Below, in pieces: positions 22,711 through 33,960 of a stretch of 64,000 nt of DNA (position 1 is its first letter; each line of letters begins with the position of its first letter). Both the position numbers and the translations under genes were made by a program. The DNA is from Poa pratensis. Taxonomy: Eukaryota; Streptophyta; Magnoliopsida; Poales; Poaceae. The stretch is taken from contig CAMZMU010000035.1 in the NCBI GenBank assembly GCA_947311845.1, positions 3,729,726-3,793,725 on the forward strand, written 5' to 3'. The notes beneath the pieces were generated by a model. The model did not search any database and was not told the DNA's origin. It saw nothing but the letters and a program-made list of their open reading frames with translations.

Positions 22711-23461
22711 CCATATTGCCGATTAGTTTTCGGGTTGAAATATAACAATATTTTGTTGTTCTTTTAGTTTTTTATGACCTTTAAATTTAACACATTATTT
22801 TGAGATGGTAAATTTATTGTGCATAAGTATTAGAATGATAACTGTCGATTTCATAAGTGAACTACACATAGAAAAAATGGGCATTGTGTTCGTAACTATT
22901 ATTATTTAGAGCACATGGTAACTAAATCGATTTAGTGGTGGATAACTACATCATGAACACATGGATAACTAAATAAAAACTGAGTGGGTAACTTGATCAG
23001 TATTGGGTGGGTAACTATTACCGAGTGAGTACGGTAACTACATTGTTTTCATGTTGGATAACTTCAACATGAAAACACATGGGTAACTTTCTCAATACTG
23101 AGTGGATAAGTCCATCAGTATTGGGTGGTAACTATTATCGAGAGAGTAGGGTGGATAACTATATATGAAAACACACGGGATAACTTTACTAGTACGAGGT
23201 GATAACTATTATCGAGAGAGTAGGGTGGATAACTACACATAAAAACACATGAGGTAACATTACTAGTACTGGGTGATAACTATTATCGAGAGACTACGGT
23301 AACTATAACGATTTTGTGGTGGATAACTACACATGAAAACACATAGATAACTTTGTCAATACCGGGTGGTAACTCTATCAGTATTAGGTGGTAACTATTA
23401 CCGAGAGAGTATTGTAACTACAATGATTTTGTCAACCTGAAAACTAATTGCTAATATGGTG
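22711..23461. repeat. GGTAACT tandem repeats between inverted flanks
   Basis: The flanks CCGATTAGTTTTCGGGTTG (22721-22739) and CAACCTGAAAACTAATTGC (about 23433-23451) are inverted copies. Between them are several imperfect units of about 70 bases with GGTGGATAACTACACATGAA and GATAACTATTATCGAGAGAG. It may be a small foldback element with an internal minisatellite. The motif GCAGGCGCCTTA occurs just outside on both sides (near 22643 and 23758) in direct orientation. Confidence 0.6.
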
Positions 23462-23846
23462 GATAACTTAAGTATTCAAGCCTTGGTAACTTTTATGTTA
23501 TGGGGGGTGGTAACTTTCAGACAAAAAAAAAAGTTGTCGGAACATATCAACTTAGGATCTAGTTTCGAATATCTCGTCGCGACTACTCTAAAGGTGAAAA
23601 CGGATTCTCAATCGGATAAACGGTTTGGGCTACAAAACTTTTTAAATTTTTTAGTTTTGCATTAAATGCGGGATGACATCAGCTTTTTTGAGTTTTTGTG
23701 CATGCATGCAACAGGACATGTGGGCTCGCGGGGGGTGCGTATGGTTATGCCCCCTGGCAGGCGCCTTACATTTAGAATTACCGAAAAAGAAAACAGAAAA
23801 AGAAAATCAGAAAAAGAAATCAGAAAAAATAGGAAGCAAACACCCA

Positions 23847-23921
23847 GGTCGATTAGCTCAGTGGATACGCACACTATCTTCCTAGTTGTAGGTCTGAAGT
23901 TCGAAACCCACCGGTCACCTC
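23847..23921 (+). pseudogene. tRNA-like relic
   Basis: GATTAGCTCAGTGG fits the tRNA A box and D arm, and GAAGTTCGAAACCC fits the T arm and B box. A seven-base loop between short complementary arms lies where the anticodon arm should be. The acceptor arms do not pair, so it is a tRNA-derived pseudogene or SINE-like head rather than a working tRNA. A partial inverted copy of its 3' part lies at 19560-19590. Confidence 0.4.
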
Positions 23922-24057
23922 GCCTTTTCTCATGTTTTTCGCTAATTTCATGCAGTAGAAAAAGTGGGCCAGCCCAGTAAACAGCCAAGCGGTAAAACTG
24001 GAGCGTAACAGGGTACGTGTCTCGGCGATTTCGCCACGGATCTCGTCTTCCCGCGTT

Positions 24058-24122
24058 GGGCCGACACACAGAGCATCAGCCGAGACTTTCTGGGCGACAC
24101 ACAGAGCATCAGCCGAGACTGA
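24058..24122. repeat. Two-copy tandem repeat, about 32-base period
   Basis: GACACACAGAGCATCAGCCG occurs twice in direct succession (starting near 24062 and 24094), each followed by AGACT. Confidence 0.8.
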
Positions 24123-24542
24123 ACAGCCATGGATACGTCTCTGCCTTGCTTGCTAGGATTAGGAATTTAGGCAGTGACGGAGGGGAAAGCAGGACAGCGG
24201 CGCCACGCCGCCGGCCGTAATCAGGGGGTTGCCGACTCGCTATAGCCCGCAGCCACACGGGCATGGGGAACCTGCCGGTCGGAGGTCAAGCAGCCGGCGC
24301 AGTGACCTATTTTCCCCTAATTTCTACTAGTTTACAATTTGTCAATCTGATCGCATTTTCTAGTTTCTACGTTTCCTATAGGCAATGTTCAAGGCGTTAC
24401 TCCCTTTAGATCTCTTAGGACCACTAACCGGACAATGAACATACTAATCCAATCCTAGCCGAAGCTACTACAAATTTTTGCGTGTGTTCTTTTAGCTTGG
24501 CCCGCCCATGTATTTTGTTGAAGCTCCGCCACTGGATATCAG

Positions 24543-25117
24543 TTTTTCCGTATTGTATACTTCGGGGGAAAAATACGCGCGTCGATTTTGCGCATGATGG
24601 TAAGAAAAAAGGAAAAAAAGTGGAGCAGCGATAGTGGCAGCAAGAGCAGGTGTGGTCGTGTTGTGTCCAAAGAAACAGAAAAGGTAGAACCTAGTTGTAG
24701 AACAAATTGAAATGGAAAAAAGAAAATAAAAAAATGGAACAACTAACATGGTGTAACACGTCGGGGTTAGGTTTTTCGCCTAGTGAGGAAAAATATAAGA
24801 CGAAGGGGAGCGCGAGGCAGTGAACGTGGGCCTCATGCATCCACCCGGCCCACCCAAAGGGGTGAGCGCACCGGCACGCGCACCAGCGCCCTGGTGCCCC
24901 TTCTCGGTCACCCTTATGGCTCCGTGAGTGTTTTGGAGTTTTAGAATTTCTGAAAAAATTTGGATTTTTTTGAGAAAGTTGATTTCTGCATAAAAAGTAG
25001 GCAACGCGATAATTCTGCTGAAAACAGCGTCACTCTAGGTTAGTTCTATTCAAATCAAGCAAATTAGAGAACAAAACAATAATAAAAATGTTTGAAAAAT
25101 TAGATACATTTGCGATG
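24543..25117. other. Unclassified sequence between hAT and MITE
   Basis: No gene is recognised. It has an A-rich tract (24600-24740) and a GC-rich stretch near 24810-24900. Confidence 0.3.
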
Positions 25118-25119
25118 TA

Positions 25120-25289
25120 CTCCCTCCGTTCCTAAATGTAAGATGTTTTAGGTGTTACACATGTTGTCCACGTACACACTAAAGTGAGTGAACATACAGA
25201 TGAAATGTGTCTAGATACACTTGTGTATATGTGAATGTGGACAAACCTAAAACATCTTATATTTAGAAAATATTTAGAAACGGAGGGAG
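25120..25289. mobile_element. Stowaway MITE
   Basis: Termini CTCCCTCCGTTCCTAAATGT and the inverted ...AAACGGAGGGAG, flanked by TA (25118-25119 and 25290-25291). The arms contain complementary AGATGTTTTAGGT and ACCTAAAACATCT segments. It has no coding capacity. Confidence 0.9.
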
Positions 25290-25291
25290 TA

Positions 25292-25880
25292 TCAGCTGCC
25301 CATTGTAGAGCGAAGGGGAGGTGAGAGGATAGAGAGGAGATTGGAGTGCAGTGGAGCGGACCGGATCGGGCGAGATTGAGCTAGGGCTTGGTCCCGTGGA
25401 GTTAATTTGGTGGGTTGGTTGAGGAGTAGGGCCACTTCCGGACGTGTCCGGGCAGCCCCATTTTCACCTCACATATGGGCTAAATATGAGGGGTACCAGA
25501 TAGCCCGAATGTTTGGGCTAGGTATAGAGAGTCCGGTTGGATAGGTGGATATGTGTTTTCTATCTAGACAGTGTACATACATGGGCATTGCAAAAGGAAA
25601 CAAAAATATCCATGCAGGTGACATCAATAACGAAACAGAAAACCGAAGACTACTTTCATAGCATACATGTCCTGGGGAGAGACTCGGAGACCAATGGGAT
25701 GGGGGTGGGGGAGCCTGCTGAAGACACTAAGCTCTATAGTTCAAAGTAATCATCAACATAAATAATAGCACTGAGAAACAACCATATGAACGCTACTCCA
25801 ATAGCCGGTAGTAGTAATTGTAGTAGGTGCTCCAGAGTCAGTCTGATCTTTGTTGGAACCTTGTGGCGCGCAGGGGTCGG
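25292..25880. other. 3' flank of the kinase gene
   Basis: A GC-rich stretch (25300-25500) without a recognised frame, then AT-rich sequence that probably includes the 3' UTR of the minus-strand kinase gene. Confidence 0.35.
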
Positions 25881-27370
25881 TTAGTTTCCGTAGCTACTAA
25901 GCATCTGAAGAACATCCGGCATGGTGGGTCGATGTGTCGAGTCTGCTTGTGTGCACAACAGACCTATCTCCATGCATCTTTCTCTGTGCTTTGCCTCAGA
26001 CATGTCACACACCGAAGGGTCAAATGACTCTATCCCTCCAGCTTGCCGTGCCTCCCAGGCCTGAGAAAAATATGGATTGTAATTGACAAGTTTAATTAGT
26101 ATGAACAATCAGCATGAGTTGAAGATTGCGCCAAGTGAGAACGTGGTGGAAATAATTAATATCTGGACTCCTTTCAAGGTTTCCTGGTATTGCCATTACG
26201 TGAAAAGCGAATACGGAGAACGCAGAAATTATATGTTATGGAAACAATAACTGAAAACATGATCGATATTAAAAGTTGTTTGATTGTAAGGAACATCACA
26301 TGAATTTCAAAATGACAAATTTGCATAGAGAAAATTATAGTAAATCAAAAGAGGTATGACACCACGGTCAAAAACCGTATTTATAAAGGTTGTGCATACG
26401 ATGCAGTTCTTAGGAATTTAGTAGGCTGTGTATGAACCAAAATACGATGGCCCGAAAAATTCTTACAAACTGCAACGAAATTTGACAGATAATGAATCCC
26501 GGCCCATTTCTTGAATTTCTTTTGCGTGTTCATGTGTTCTCATCAGGGTGGATTTTCCCCATTCTGTTTTGGCAATTAATAGCATGTTGTGACCATTTCC
26601 TTAATAATTACATAAAACAGACCAAATTATTCTAAAATAAGCATTCGATGGATGCTTGTAGTGCCCAGGTTGCCACCGCTGGTTCCTGGGTAGATGCACA
26701 ATCGCAAAAAATCATTTACTCTAGGAGAAATTCAGTAAGAATGGTACAACATGGTGATGATTCAGAACACACATGACTGAGTACAAATACTTACCCAATT
26801 AATTGAATCGTGGCAATACTTAGGCGTTGCTATTTCTCTAATGTCAGTTGAATTTTGTCCAAGTCCGCTAATGGTACAAAGGACTAGGACACCGAAACTG
26901 TACACATCATTTTTCACCGATATAATACCATCCGCAAGATATTCCGGAGCAATGTAGCCCCTGGATGGTGAAATGAATCAGAAAAACTCAGAACCCCAAT
27001 AATAAATTAACGAGCAGCATGCATGCCACATTTATGGAAATATATATTGGCTAGTATCTATGAAATGCCATGTGTCTTACATTGTGCCCACTAATTCATC
27101 TGTTACTGTTTGAGTGTCCGTCTGATCCAGCTTTACAGATGATCCAAAATCACAAATCTTAGGATTCATATTAGAGTCGAAGAGGATGTTATCTGGTTTC
27201 AAATCCATATGGATAATGTTCTTGGTGTGGAGATAAGCAACGCCCTCTGCTATTCCCCATATTATTCGGAATGTGGAGGACCAATCCAGCTTATGCAATG
27301 ATCCTGGAAAGTGCAAATAATTCATTCATCGTTACAGTCAACAGAGTAAAAATTTGGTCCAAACAAGTTA

Positions 27371-27493
27371 CTCCCTCCGATCTATATTAGTGGGCACAAC
27401 TTTGTCTAGATACACATGTATCTAGTCTAAATACTTAACTAGATACATATGAATTTAGACAAAGCTATGCCCACTAATATGGATCAGAGGGAG
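27371..27493. mobile_element. Stowaway MITE inside a kinase intron
   Basis: Termini CTCCCTCCGATCTATATTAG and the inverted ...CAGAGGGAG, with TA on each side (27369-27370, 27494-27495). It lies in the intron between the exons ending at 27535 and starting at 27303. Confidence 0.88.
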
Positions 27494-28319
27494 TACTACA
27501 ATTAATCAATATTTTTTTAATGCTTGAGACATGCCATCAATAACTCTGGACAAGTTTCCCTTGGGCATGTACTCTTCGACCACCATTTCCCGTCTGTCCT
27601 CATGGCAATATCCTAGAAATCTAACAACGTTTTCGTGTTGGAGCAGCGTTGAGAAAACACCAGCATATTGCATTACGCTCTGCGGTCCCCATGGATCATG
27701 AAATCTCTTGATGGCAACCATGAGTTCCTCAGGTAATACACCCTGAAAAGAGTACGGAACAAGTTAAATTGTGAATTTCAGTATATGAAAGATCACAATC
27801 TCCACACCCTTCATTGTTTCCGTCAAACATGCAGGGTCTCTCCCATGTAATGTCAAGCTGAGGCCCAATACGGTTCATACAAGTACATATTGGGAAAACA
27901 ACAGGATGGATATCGATATGCATATGATAAAATAATTCAAAATGCATGGGTGATAATGGAGTACCTTATAAACGGTAGCACAACCACCTTCTCCAATTCA
28001 ATCACGTGTTCTTTTGAGAAATTATTTGTAGCAGCCTTCAAGTCAGCGAAACTAAAAGATGTGAAACCTGCCGTAAGAACAACACAAATACACATACAGA
28101 AATGAGAGAGACGCAAACACATAATCATAGTGCACTATTACTATCGTCTACCTAGCCTATATAATCAAATTTCTCATGAACAGGGGAATTATAATGCAGA
28201 GAGAGAGCTGTCATTTTCTCTTTCGAGATAAGGAAGATGTGATCTTACGTGATAATAAGGGATCAGTATTTTCTCTTGCTTGAGCAGACCGTCCATTCTT
28301 TGAACTAGCCTCACTCTCA

Positions 28320-28560
28320 AAACTGTATTTTGGACTAGCCGCACTCTTCAAAACAAGATCAGGAATATCCACACTCTCGGAGAAACAATTTTCAGTAGCC
28401 TCACTCTTCGGAAAATTACTTGGAGTATCCACACTCTCAGAGATTTTTTTTTGCAGTAGCCTCTCTCTTAACATTACAATTTGGAGTATCCACACTCTCA
28501 GAGAAACAATTTTCAGTATCCTTACACTTCGGAACATAATTTGGTAGGGTAGCCTTATCC
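28320..28560 (-). repeat. Coding repeat in the kinase linker
   Basis: The minus strand repeats a unit of roughly 50-60 bases encoding ENCFSESVD followed by a variable KSEA-type stretch, at least three times. Such a repeat tract is prone to slippage, and the 9-A frameshift lies within it. Confidence 0.7.
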
Positions 28561-28879
28561 TCAAAAACGGAATCTGGAGCCCAGGTGCTATTTCCGCTGT
28601 TGAGAGCATTTACTTTCTCACCATTCACTTCAGATTTGTCACTGCCATTAAGGAAAAGTGAATGCATTTCTTATATGAGTAGAAGATGCATAAACCAACT
28701 CAAGCAACCTTATAACGAGGTGAACACACACTAAGTGACATCTTCAGTAGTCCGTAGAAAATAAGACGAAAAAGTAGTGTACATTTGGAAAAGCTCCAGT
28801 GCAGAACGAAGGGTTCTGGAGTTCTGCTTCAGATTTGCGGGAGCTAGGATGTAATCTTTCATATATTATTTCTTTTCCT

Positions 28880-29100
28880 TATCGGTTGATCTAGTTGTTG
28901 ATTCTTTTTTTTTCTTGAACACACACCTATATGGTTCTTTAATAGAAGGGGAACGCCAAAGAAGGTACAAAGTAAAAATAAATAAACAACAGTGGCTGAC
29001 GACCAAACCAAAAGCAAAGCTAAACTAAACAAGAAAATTTGCAAAAACTTAACCAAACTACTAAAAACCAACTACAAACAGAACAGTTCTAACTGTTGTT
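28880..29100 (-). mobile_element. Possible retroposon 3' end in the first kinase intron
   Basis: A T-rich run (28904-28913) followed by sequence that on the minus strand resembles a non-LTR 3' end with poly(A). I could not confirm a target duplication. Confidence 0.3.
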
Positions 29101-29663
29101 ATACTTGATGATTCTAATTGCCTTAATTATAATTCTTGATTGCCATTTAGTTATGCAATGTGGTTGTGTTATATATAATATGCCATAAGATTGTTTTTAA
29201 CAGATCACCACAGATAGGTAGCTAATAAGTAATGGCACCTTTGGAGTGAAGGGTGAACTCCTTCTTGATAATGTCTAGTAATCATGATGCTGACCTGGAC
29301 ATTGGTAGCAAGGATTACTTCCATCATGTGATCCGAGATATCCTGCTTTACCTGATACAACTGTTTGGACAGCTTCCCGGCCATGAAGGTAAGGGACACG
29401 TTGTTCTTCTCCTGGCAGGATGTGACGAGGCCAAGGGCTCGAAGGAGGGCCCCTTCGAGCTCCAGCAGCGTTTCCGTCATCGCCGGTTCCTTCATGGTCT
29501 CCATCATCTCCATATTAAGATGCAACAGGATAGCACTTAACCTACTAACGCGCTTTCTGATCTGAATGCAAACATCCTTATTCTGCCGAACTGTATCCAC
29601 CGCATCCTTAATCTTGAGCGCAACCTCAACAATTTTAGTCACGCTGCCTACTACGTCGGCCAT

Positions 29664-30179
29664 CAATCCTGAAATGAGAGCACAAATCTATATGCTGCTC
29701 GAATGAACTGTGCACCAAGTTACAAGAGTAAGCCGTGGAACAGAGACAAGCATACTACACAGCAAGCAAGGACCAACACGTTGCTTCTTCTGCTCAACCA
29801 AGCACGACCTCCGGTGTTGCGTTCGGCCGACAGGAAAAAAAAAGCAAGCTACCTAGCCTGCTACGATGAGCAAAGCAGAAAAATCCTCTATCGAGGGATG
29901 AAGCAAATGACTCACCAAGTGCAATGATGCAAATTATACAGAACTAGAGAAGACTTTCAAGAATGAGGCTGCTCAAGTCTTTCCCAGAAATCATAGAATA
30001 ACAATTTTGTAATGATAGCTCCGTCGGGTTTGGTACTGCCTCTTGTGAGGATGGATGTGACAGCAGAACGTCTTAGTTGATTAATTATGCCGAAATCTCA
30101 TCAAACTGAGATTTTCCTTCTACTCTTTTCATGCGAGGACGTCCCCGTGAAGATCAATGGATAAATACATGTCATGGGG
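29664..30179. other. 5' flank of the kinase gene
   Basis: Likely holds a 5' UTR exon and promoter of the minus-strand kinase gene, given the CAG acceptor just upstream of its start. No TATA box was assigned. Confidence 0.35.
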
Positions 30180-30365
30180 TCCTCAGTTGACGTCACTAGT
30201 AGAAACCTGATGCTTTGGAGCATTTCCGCAAACAGGTTGTGCTCGTAGATAGCCATGAGCCATGGAATCGTGTCCTCAGTTGACGTCACTAGTAGAAACC
30301 TGATGCTTTGGAGCATTTCCGCAAACAGGTTGTGCTCGTAGATAGCCATGAGCCATGGAATCGTG
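30180..30365. repeat. Perfect two-copy tandem duplication, 93-base unit
   Basis: TCCTCAGTTGACGTCACTAG starts both copies (30180 and 30273), and the units read identically to ...GAGCCATGGAATCGTG. The unit is a multiple of 3, so the minus-strand frame across it repeats 31 residues, but I see no gene here. Confidence 0.92.
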
Positions 30366-30536
30366 CGGCAACTTGTTTTCGTCTGTTGGTGAGGCAAGCG
30401 AGGCATCTTCGCGCACCCTCACCTTGAGAGTACTCTCGCCGTGAAGAACCGATTCCCATCCACTAGATTCTGCTTCTCGGCGAGCTCCGTTGAGAGACAA
30501 GGATTGGGAATTGATGGGGTTGGTAACTTGGGAGCA

Positions 30537-32792
30537 CTAGTAATTGTGCATGTGCAATGCACGTGTTAACAAATGCTAAACCAGTTTAACAGGCAAACAG
30601 TAGGGGAGCTGGCTACCGTGTGATTTTCATTAAAAGAAAAGCAAACAAAGTTACATATAAGTACAAGGAAACTGAGCTATGCAAAGGGAGATAGCCGGGG
30701 ATTCGACGAAACCAAACAATTATAAGCTATTTGACCAAGAATAAAGTTGTTGCTTTTTGTAGGAAGAGACACAATGCCCAATTATCTACAAATCTCTTAT
30801 GGAGAGGATATGCCAGCAAGCCATGGAAGGAGCCCTATTCCATAAAATACAATTATCCCGTGCTTTCAAATATTCCATATAACACAAGTGGCTACTTGAA
30901 GAAAACATGGCCCCAGGAAGGCAGATTTGCGAAGATTTGATAAAATCAACTTTGGAAGACCAAGTGATGCCAACAAGTGCCCAACATCTTGTAGCAAAAG
31001 AACAATTAGAGAAGAGATGTCATCTTGTTTCTCAGATCCTCCTTGAACATATCTCACCGTTAACTCCAGAGACGAAATGTCAGTTTTTTATCTCCATATC
31101 TCTAGTGTTTAGCGTATCCACCAATAATAATCAGACAAACTCTTCCATTTCCAAAGGTTCTTGAAAAGAGGGTAACACAAGAATCCCACCAAACATAAGC
31201 TTATAAAAACCTGCAAAAGAATATCTCTCTGCTTGCAAACTGAAGATCCATTTGTCATGCATAAGTCTGGCAGAGGTGTTTTAGGCAAGCTGAATGATAA
31301 TGTCAACTACCTCGTGAAGTTCAATGAAAGCCAGAGCACATAGAGGTATGTAAAAAAAGCTGCTAATTCTTAAATTGATTGGGCAGAGAGAAGAGCACTG
31401 ACAGATATGTTAGCAACAAGCCAACTGTTACTCACAACACCCTATCAACCATTTCTTTCCTACATGCTGGTGAGAGCCATGCTGCGGCCAACCCACCGAA
31501 GATTCAGTCTCATCCGCCCCTAAATTGCAGAGCATGGTGACCTGCTCAATAACATAGCTTGGTGAGAGGCATAGCAACTTACTTAGTATCTTTCTTCATC
31601 TTTCAGAAAACAAATCTTGAAACAATGACATTGGTTGCATACCTTATTGCTGCATGCATTCCACAAGTAGATAGAATTCCCCAATCTGATTGCGAGAACA
31701 TTGTCTGAAGATCAATCCACAAGGTTCAGGTAGAAGCCATCCTGCAATGGGGGGCGCAACCAGTGCCTAGAAGCAACAGCGGAAAATTTGCCGTACAATT
31801 TTCAGCAAAGAGCCTTAAAAGTTTGTCTGTGTAGGCAATGACAACAGACTCCTGGAACCACGTAACCGAGATTGTTCGAAAACTATGATGATGAAGGATA
31901 AATTGTGCAAGTGAACATCTGCATTATATCCAGATCATTGTACAAACATATTGTAATTGTAAAGTGTTAACCTGTATATATATATATATGTCCCAGTGAC
32001 GCCCAATGGTCTCCACACAGCTTGATACATGCATCTTCTTCAGAGTACATATATTTCGAATTATCTGTAAGTTCATGCATCAGCAAGCTCCCATCCACAT
32101 TTCTACTTTTTCTATCAGTTGATTCAAGTGCAAATTATTCTAGGACCAACCAACACATTCAGAAAAAGTGGTAAATGACTCTAAATAATCTTGACTGCCA
32201 GAAATAGTAAGGAAATTAGATTAGACTTGAGTTGTACTTGTACCCAGACACTTGCCTCGTCCAGGGCTCCGGCGAGGAAGAGGGAGATGGCGAGCAGCAC
32301 GCTGTGAAGGAGCGAGGGAGAGAGTGCGGGGCCGGGGAAGGGAGCGTCATGCAGGGCGACAGCGAGAGCGGCGTGGGCAAGACGGCGGAAGGACACGCTA
32401 CGGGGCCGAATCGTGCGTGCGTGCGAGACACAGAGGCAGCATAGTCAGTGGCTTCCACCGGATGGATGGGGCGGAAACGCCGGCGGCCGCATCCAGAAAA
32501 AGTAGTCCGCTGGAGGGAAACCGCAGATCCTGGCGTCTCCTACCAGGTGCAGGCGGCGATGTGGACAGTGGCGGGCGGAGCGAGGCGCGGCGGCAGTTTG
32601 GGCGTGGTGCGGAGGAAACCGCGATATGGGAGTGGGCCATGGGATGGACGTGATTAGCGGTGACATAGTTAGCACGGACTGACGGACAAGTTTTACCGCT
32701 AAACACGGAAACAACGTGCACCGTGCGATCTGCTGCTTACAGTCAAGATCTCTTGGATCTGCCCCCTCTGGCTCTTTTTATATTGGTATAGA
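30537..32792 (-). mobile_element. Helitron, non-autonomous, 2.26 kb
   Basis: On the minus strand it starts TCTATACCAATATAAAAAGA at 32792 and ends ...CACAATTACTAG at 30537, with a GTGCATTGCAC hairpin about 10 bases before the CTAG. The host bases are A before and T after, the Helitron target rule. Unit B of the segmental duplication (near 40005-40015) is continuous across this site. No Rep/helicase is present. The GC-rich part 32240-32650 and other stretches could be captured gene pieces but were not identified. A (TA)n run lies near 31974-31989. Confidence 0.82.
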
Positions 32793-33960
32793 TGAAACCG
32801 CTAGGAGGATGACCATGACAAGTGGGCCCATATAACAATTTGCGGCAGGATTTCTCAACTCAAAAGCGCGCGGTGGGGATGTGGCAATGGGCATGTCAAG
32901 AATAGTGCGAAACCTTTAATTTTTTCCACTTTTGTAATTTTTTGTGAATAATAAATAGTATTCCTCTGTTCCGAAATAAGCGTTGTAGTTTTAGTTCAAA
33001 CCACGACACTTATTTTGGAACGGACAAAGTATAAACTAAAAAAATCAATAGATTTGTAAATCTTGTTAGTACAATAATAATTGAAACTCATGGGTGTAAA
33101 ATAATATTGATGACACTTGTACTACCAAATATTGAAGTCGAGATTGTTGGGAAGAAGGGCCTACTCTAGATCTCAACTCGCCCCTAGTGAAAAAAGTCAC
33201 CCGACCCCTCCGTTCCCTTTCGGCAAGCAACGAGTCACTGCTCTCCGCTTGGCGATCCCCATGCGGGAGGTGGTGGACACTCCGAAACTGCACGTTGCGG
33301 TTTTGTAGTTACATCTATTTGGTGAGGGTTTTTAGGGGATTTTGTTAGGTTTTTGGTCAGTCGGAGATGTAGCTATGGTGGCGATACCGGCAATTTGCTA
33401 AATAAAGATAAAAGTTGCCCTATTCCTCGTCCACCTCTCACTGGTGGTGTTCTCGTCGCGATGTTAAGGAGATCAGAGAATCGTTTGGTCGATACTCCTC
33501 CAAAGATATCAATTGATCTAGTTTTGTCTTCGTCTTTTGATGATTGTCTTCATGTCTCGGTCCGATGGTCTCTTCTTCGATTGTTAAGATTTAGCCAACT
33601 TCCGCTTCGTCGGGTGGATAGTGAAGTGACCTCAAGTGTTTTCTGATCTATCTGGCCTGATTTGAGCTGGTCACCTAGCGTCGGTTTCTTCTATGGGACA
33701 GTTATGTGGATCATGTATCATTGTCACTAGCTTCCTCAAGCTCCAACAAAAAAATTCATTGTTTCCACATCAACAATGTTTTTCTGGATCCAAAATAGTT
33801 TGGAAGTCCAGAGGCAGCATCGAGCTTTGCTCACTACAAGACATTGGCGAGTAAAGTCGATTTTCCCAAGGATGTATGCGTAATTTTCTTTTTCATTCAA
33901 TGATTATCTTGTGACGATTGGCTGAATTTAATATGTACCCTTTGCCCCTGAATAATAACC
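32793..33960. repeat. Segmental duplication unit A, spacer
   Basis: Similar to 40015-41290 on the same strand, for example CTAGGAGGATGACC (32802-32815), ACTTTTGTAATTTTT (32929-32943) and TTGTAGTTACATCTATTT (33303-33320). It has no recognised gene. Confidence 0.6.

Larger units (their letters stand above)
19300..24534. mobile_element. hAT-bounded composite element, 5.2 kb
   Basis: The left terminus CACTGGCGGAGCTT (19300-19313) and the right terminus AAGCTCCGCCACTG (24521-24534) are inverted repeats with one mismatch. The flanking 8-base repeat GATATCAG occurs at 19292-19299 and 24535-24542, as expected for hAT. No transposase was found; the interior is a Gypsy LTR with primer site, two minisatellites and a tRNA-like sequence. 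It is non-autonomous and enlarged by nested insertions. Confidence 0.82.
25881..29663 (-). pseudogene. MCAfunc/ARPK-domain protein kinase, two frame-breaking indels
   Basis: Seven coding exons fit in phase on the minus strand: 29239..29663, 28249..28641, 27965..28067, 27535..27742, 27081..27303, 26795..26960, 25881..26060. Exon 1 is an MCAfunc domain (MADVVGSVTKIVEVALKIKD start, 141 residues), known as ARPK from rice kinases and from the MCA calcium-channel proteins. Exon 2 is a repetitive acidic linker. Exons 3-7 are a kinase domain: FSFADLKAATNNFSKEHVI, GEGGCATVYK (P-loop), [15 protein letters not shown] (a non-RD catalytic loop), [31 protein letters not shown]. Two breaks are seen: a 9-A run in exon 2 where 8 A would keep frame (28444-28452), and five extra bases just before the P-loop (about 27995-28003). 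Exon 4 needs a GC donor. A CAG acceptor right before the start suggests a 5' UTR intron. No transmembrane segment is visible. Confidence 0.82.

Noticed and set aside
21370..23500. CRISPR-like array
   Set aside because: Repeats are contiguous degenerate minisatellites without unique spacers, in a plant genome.
23847..23921. Functional tRNA gene
   Set aside because: The acceptor arms do not pair and the D stem is imperfect; only A-box and B-box-like parts remain.
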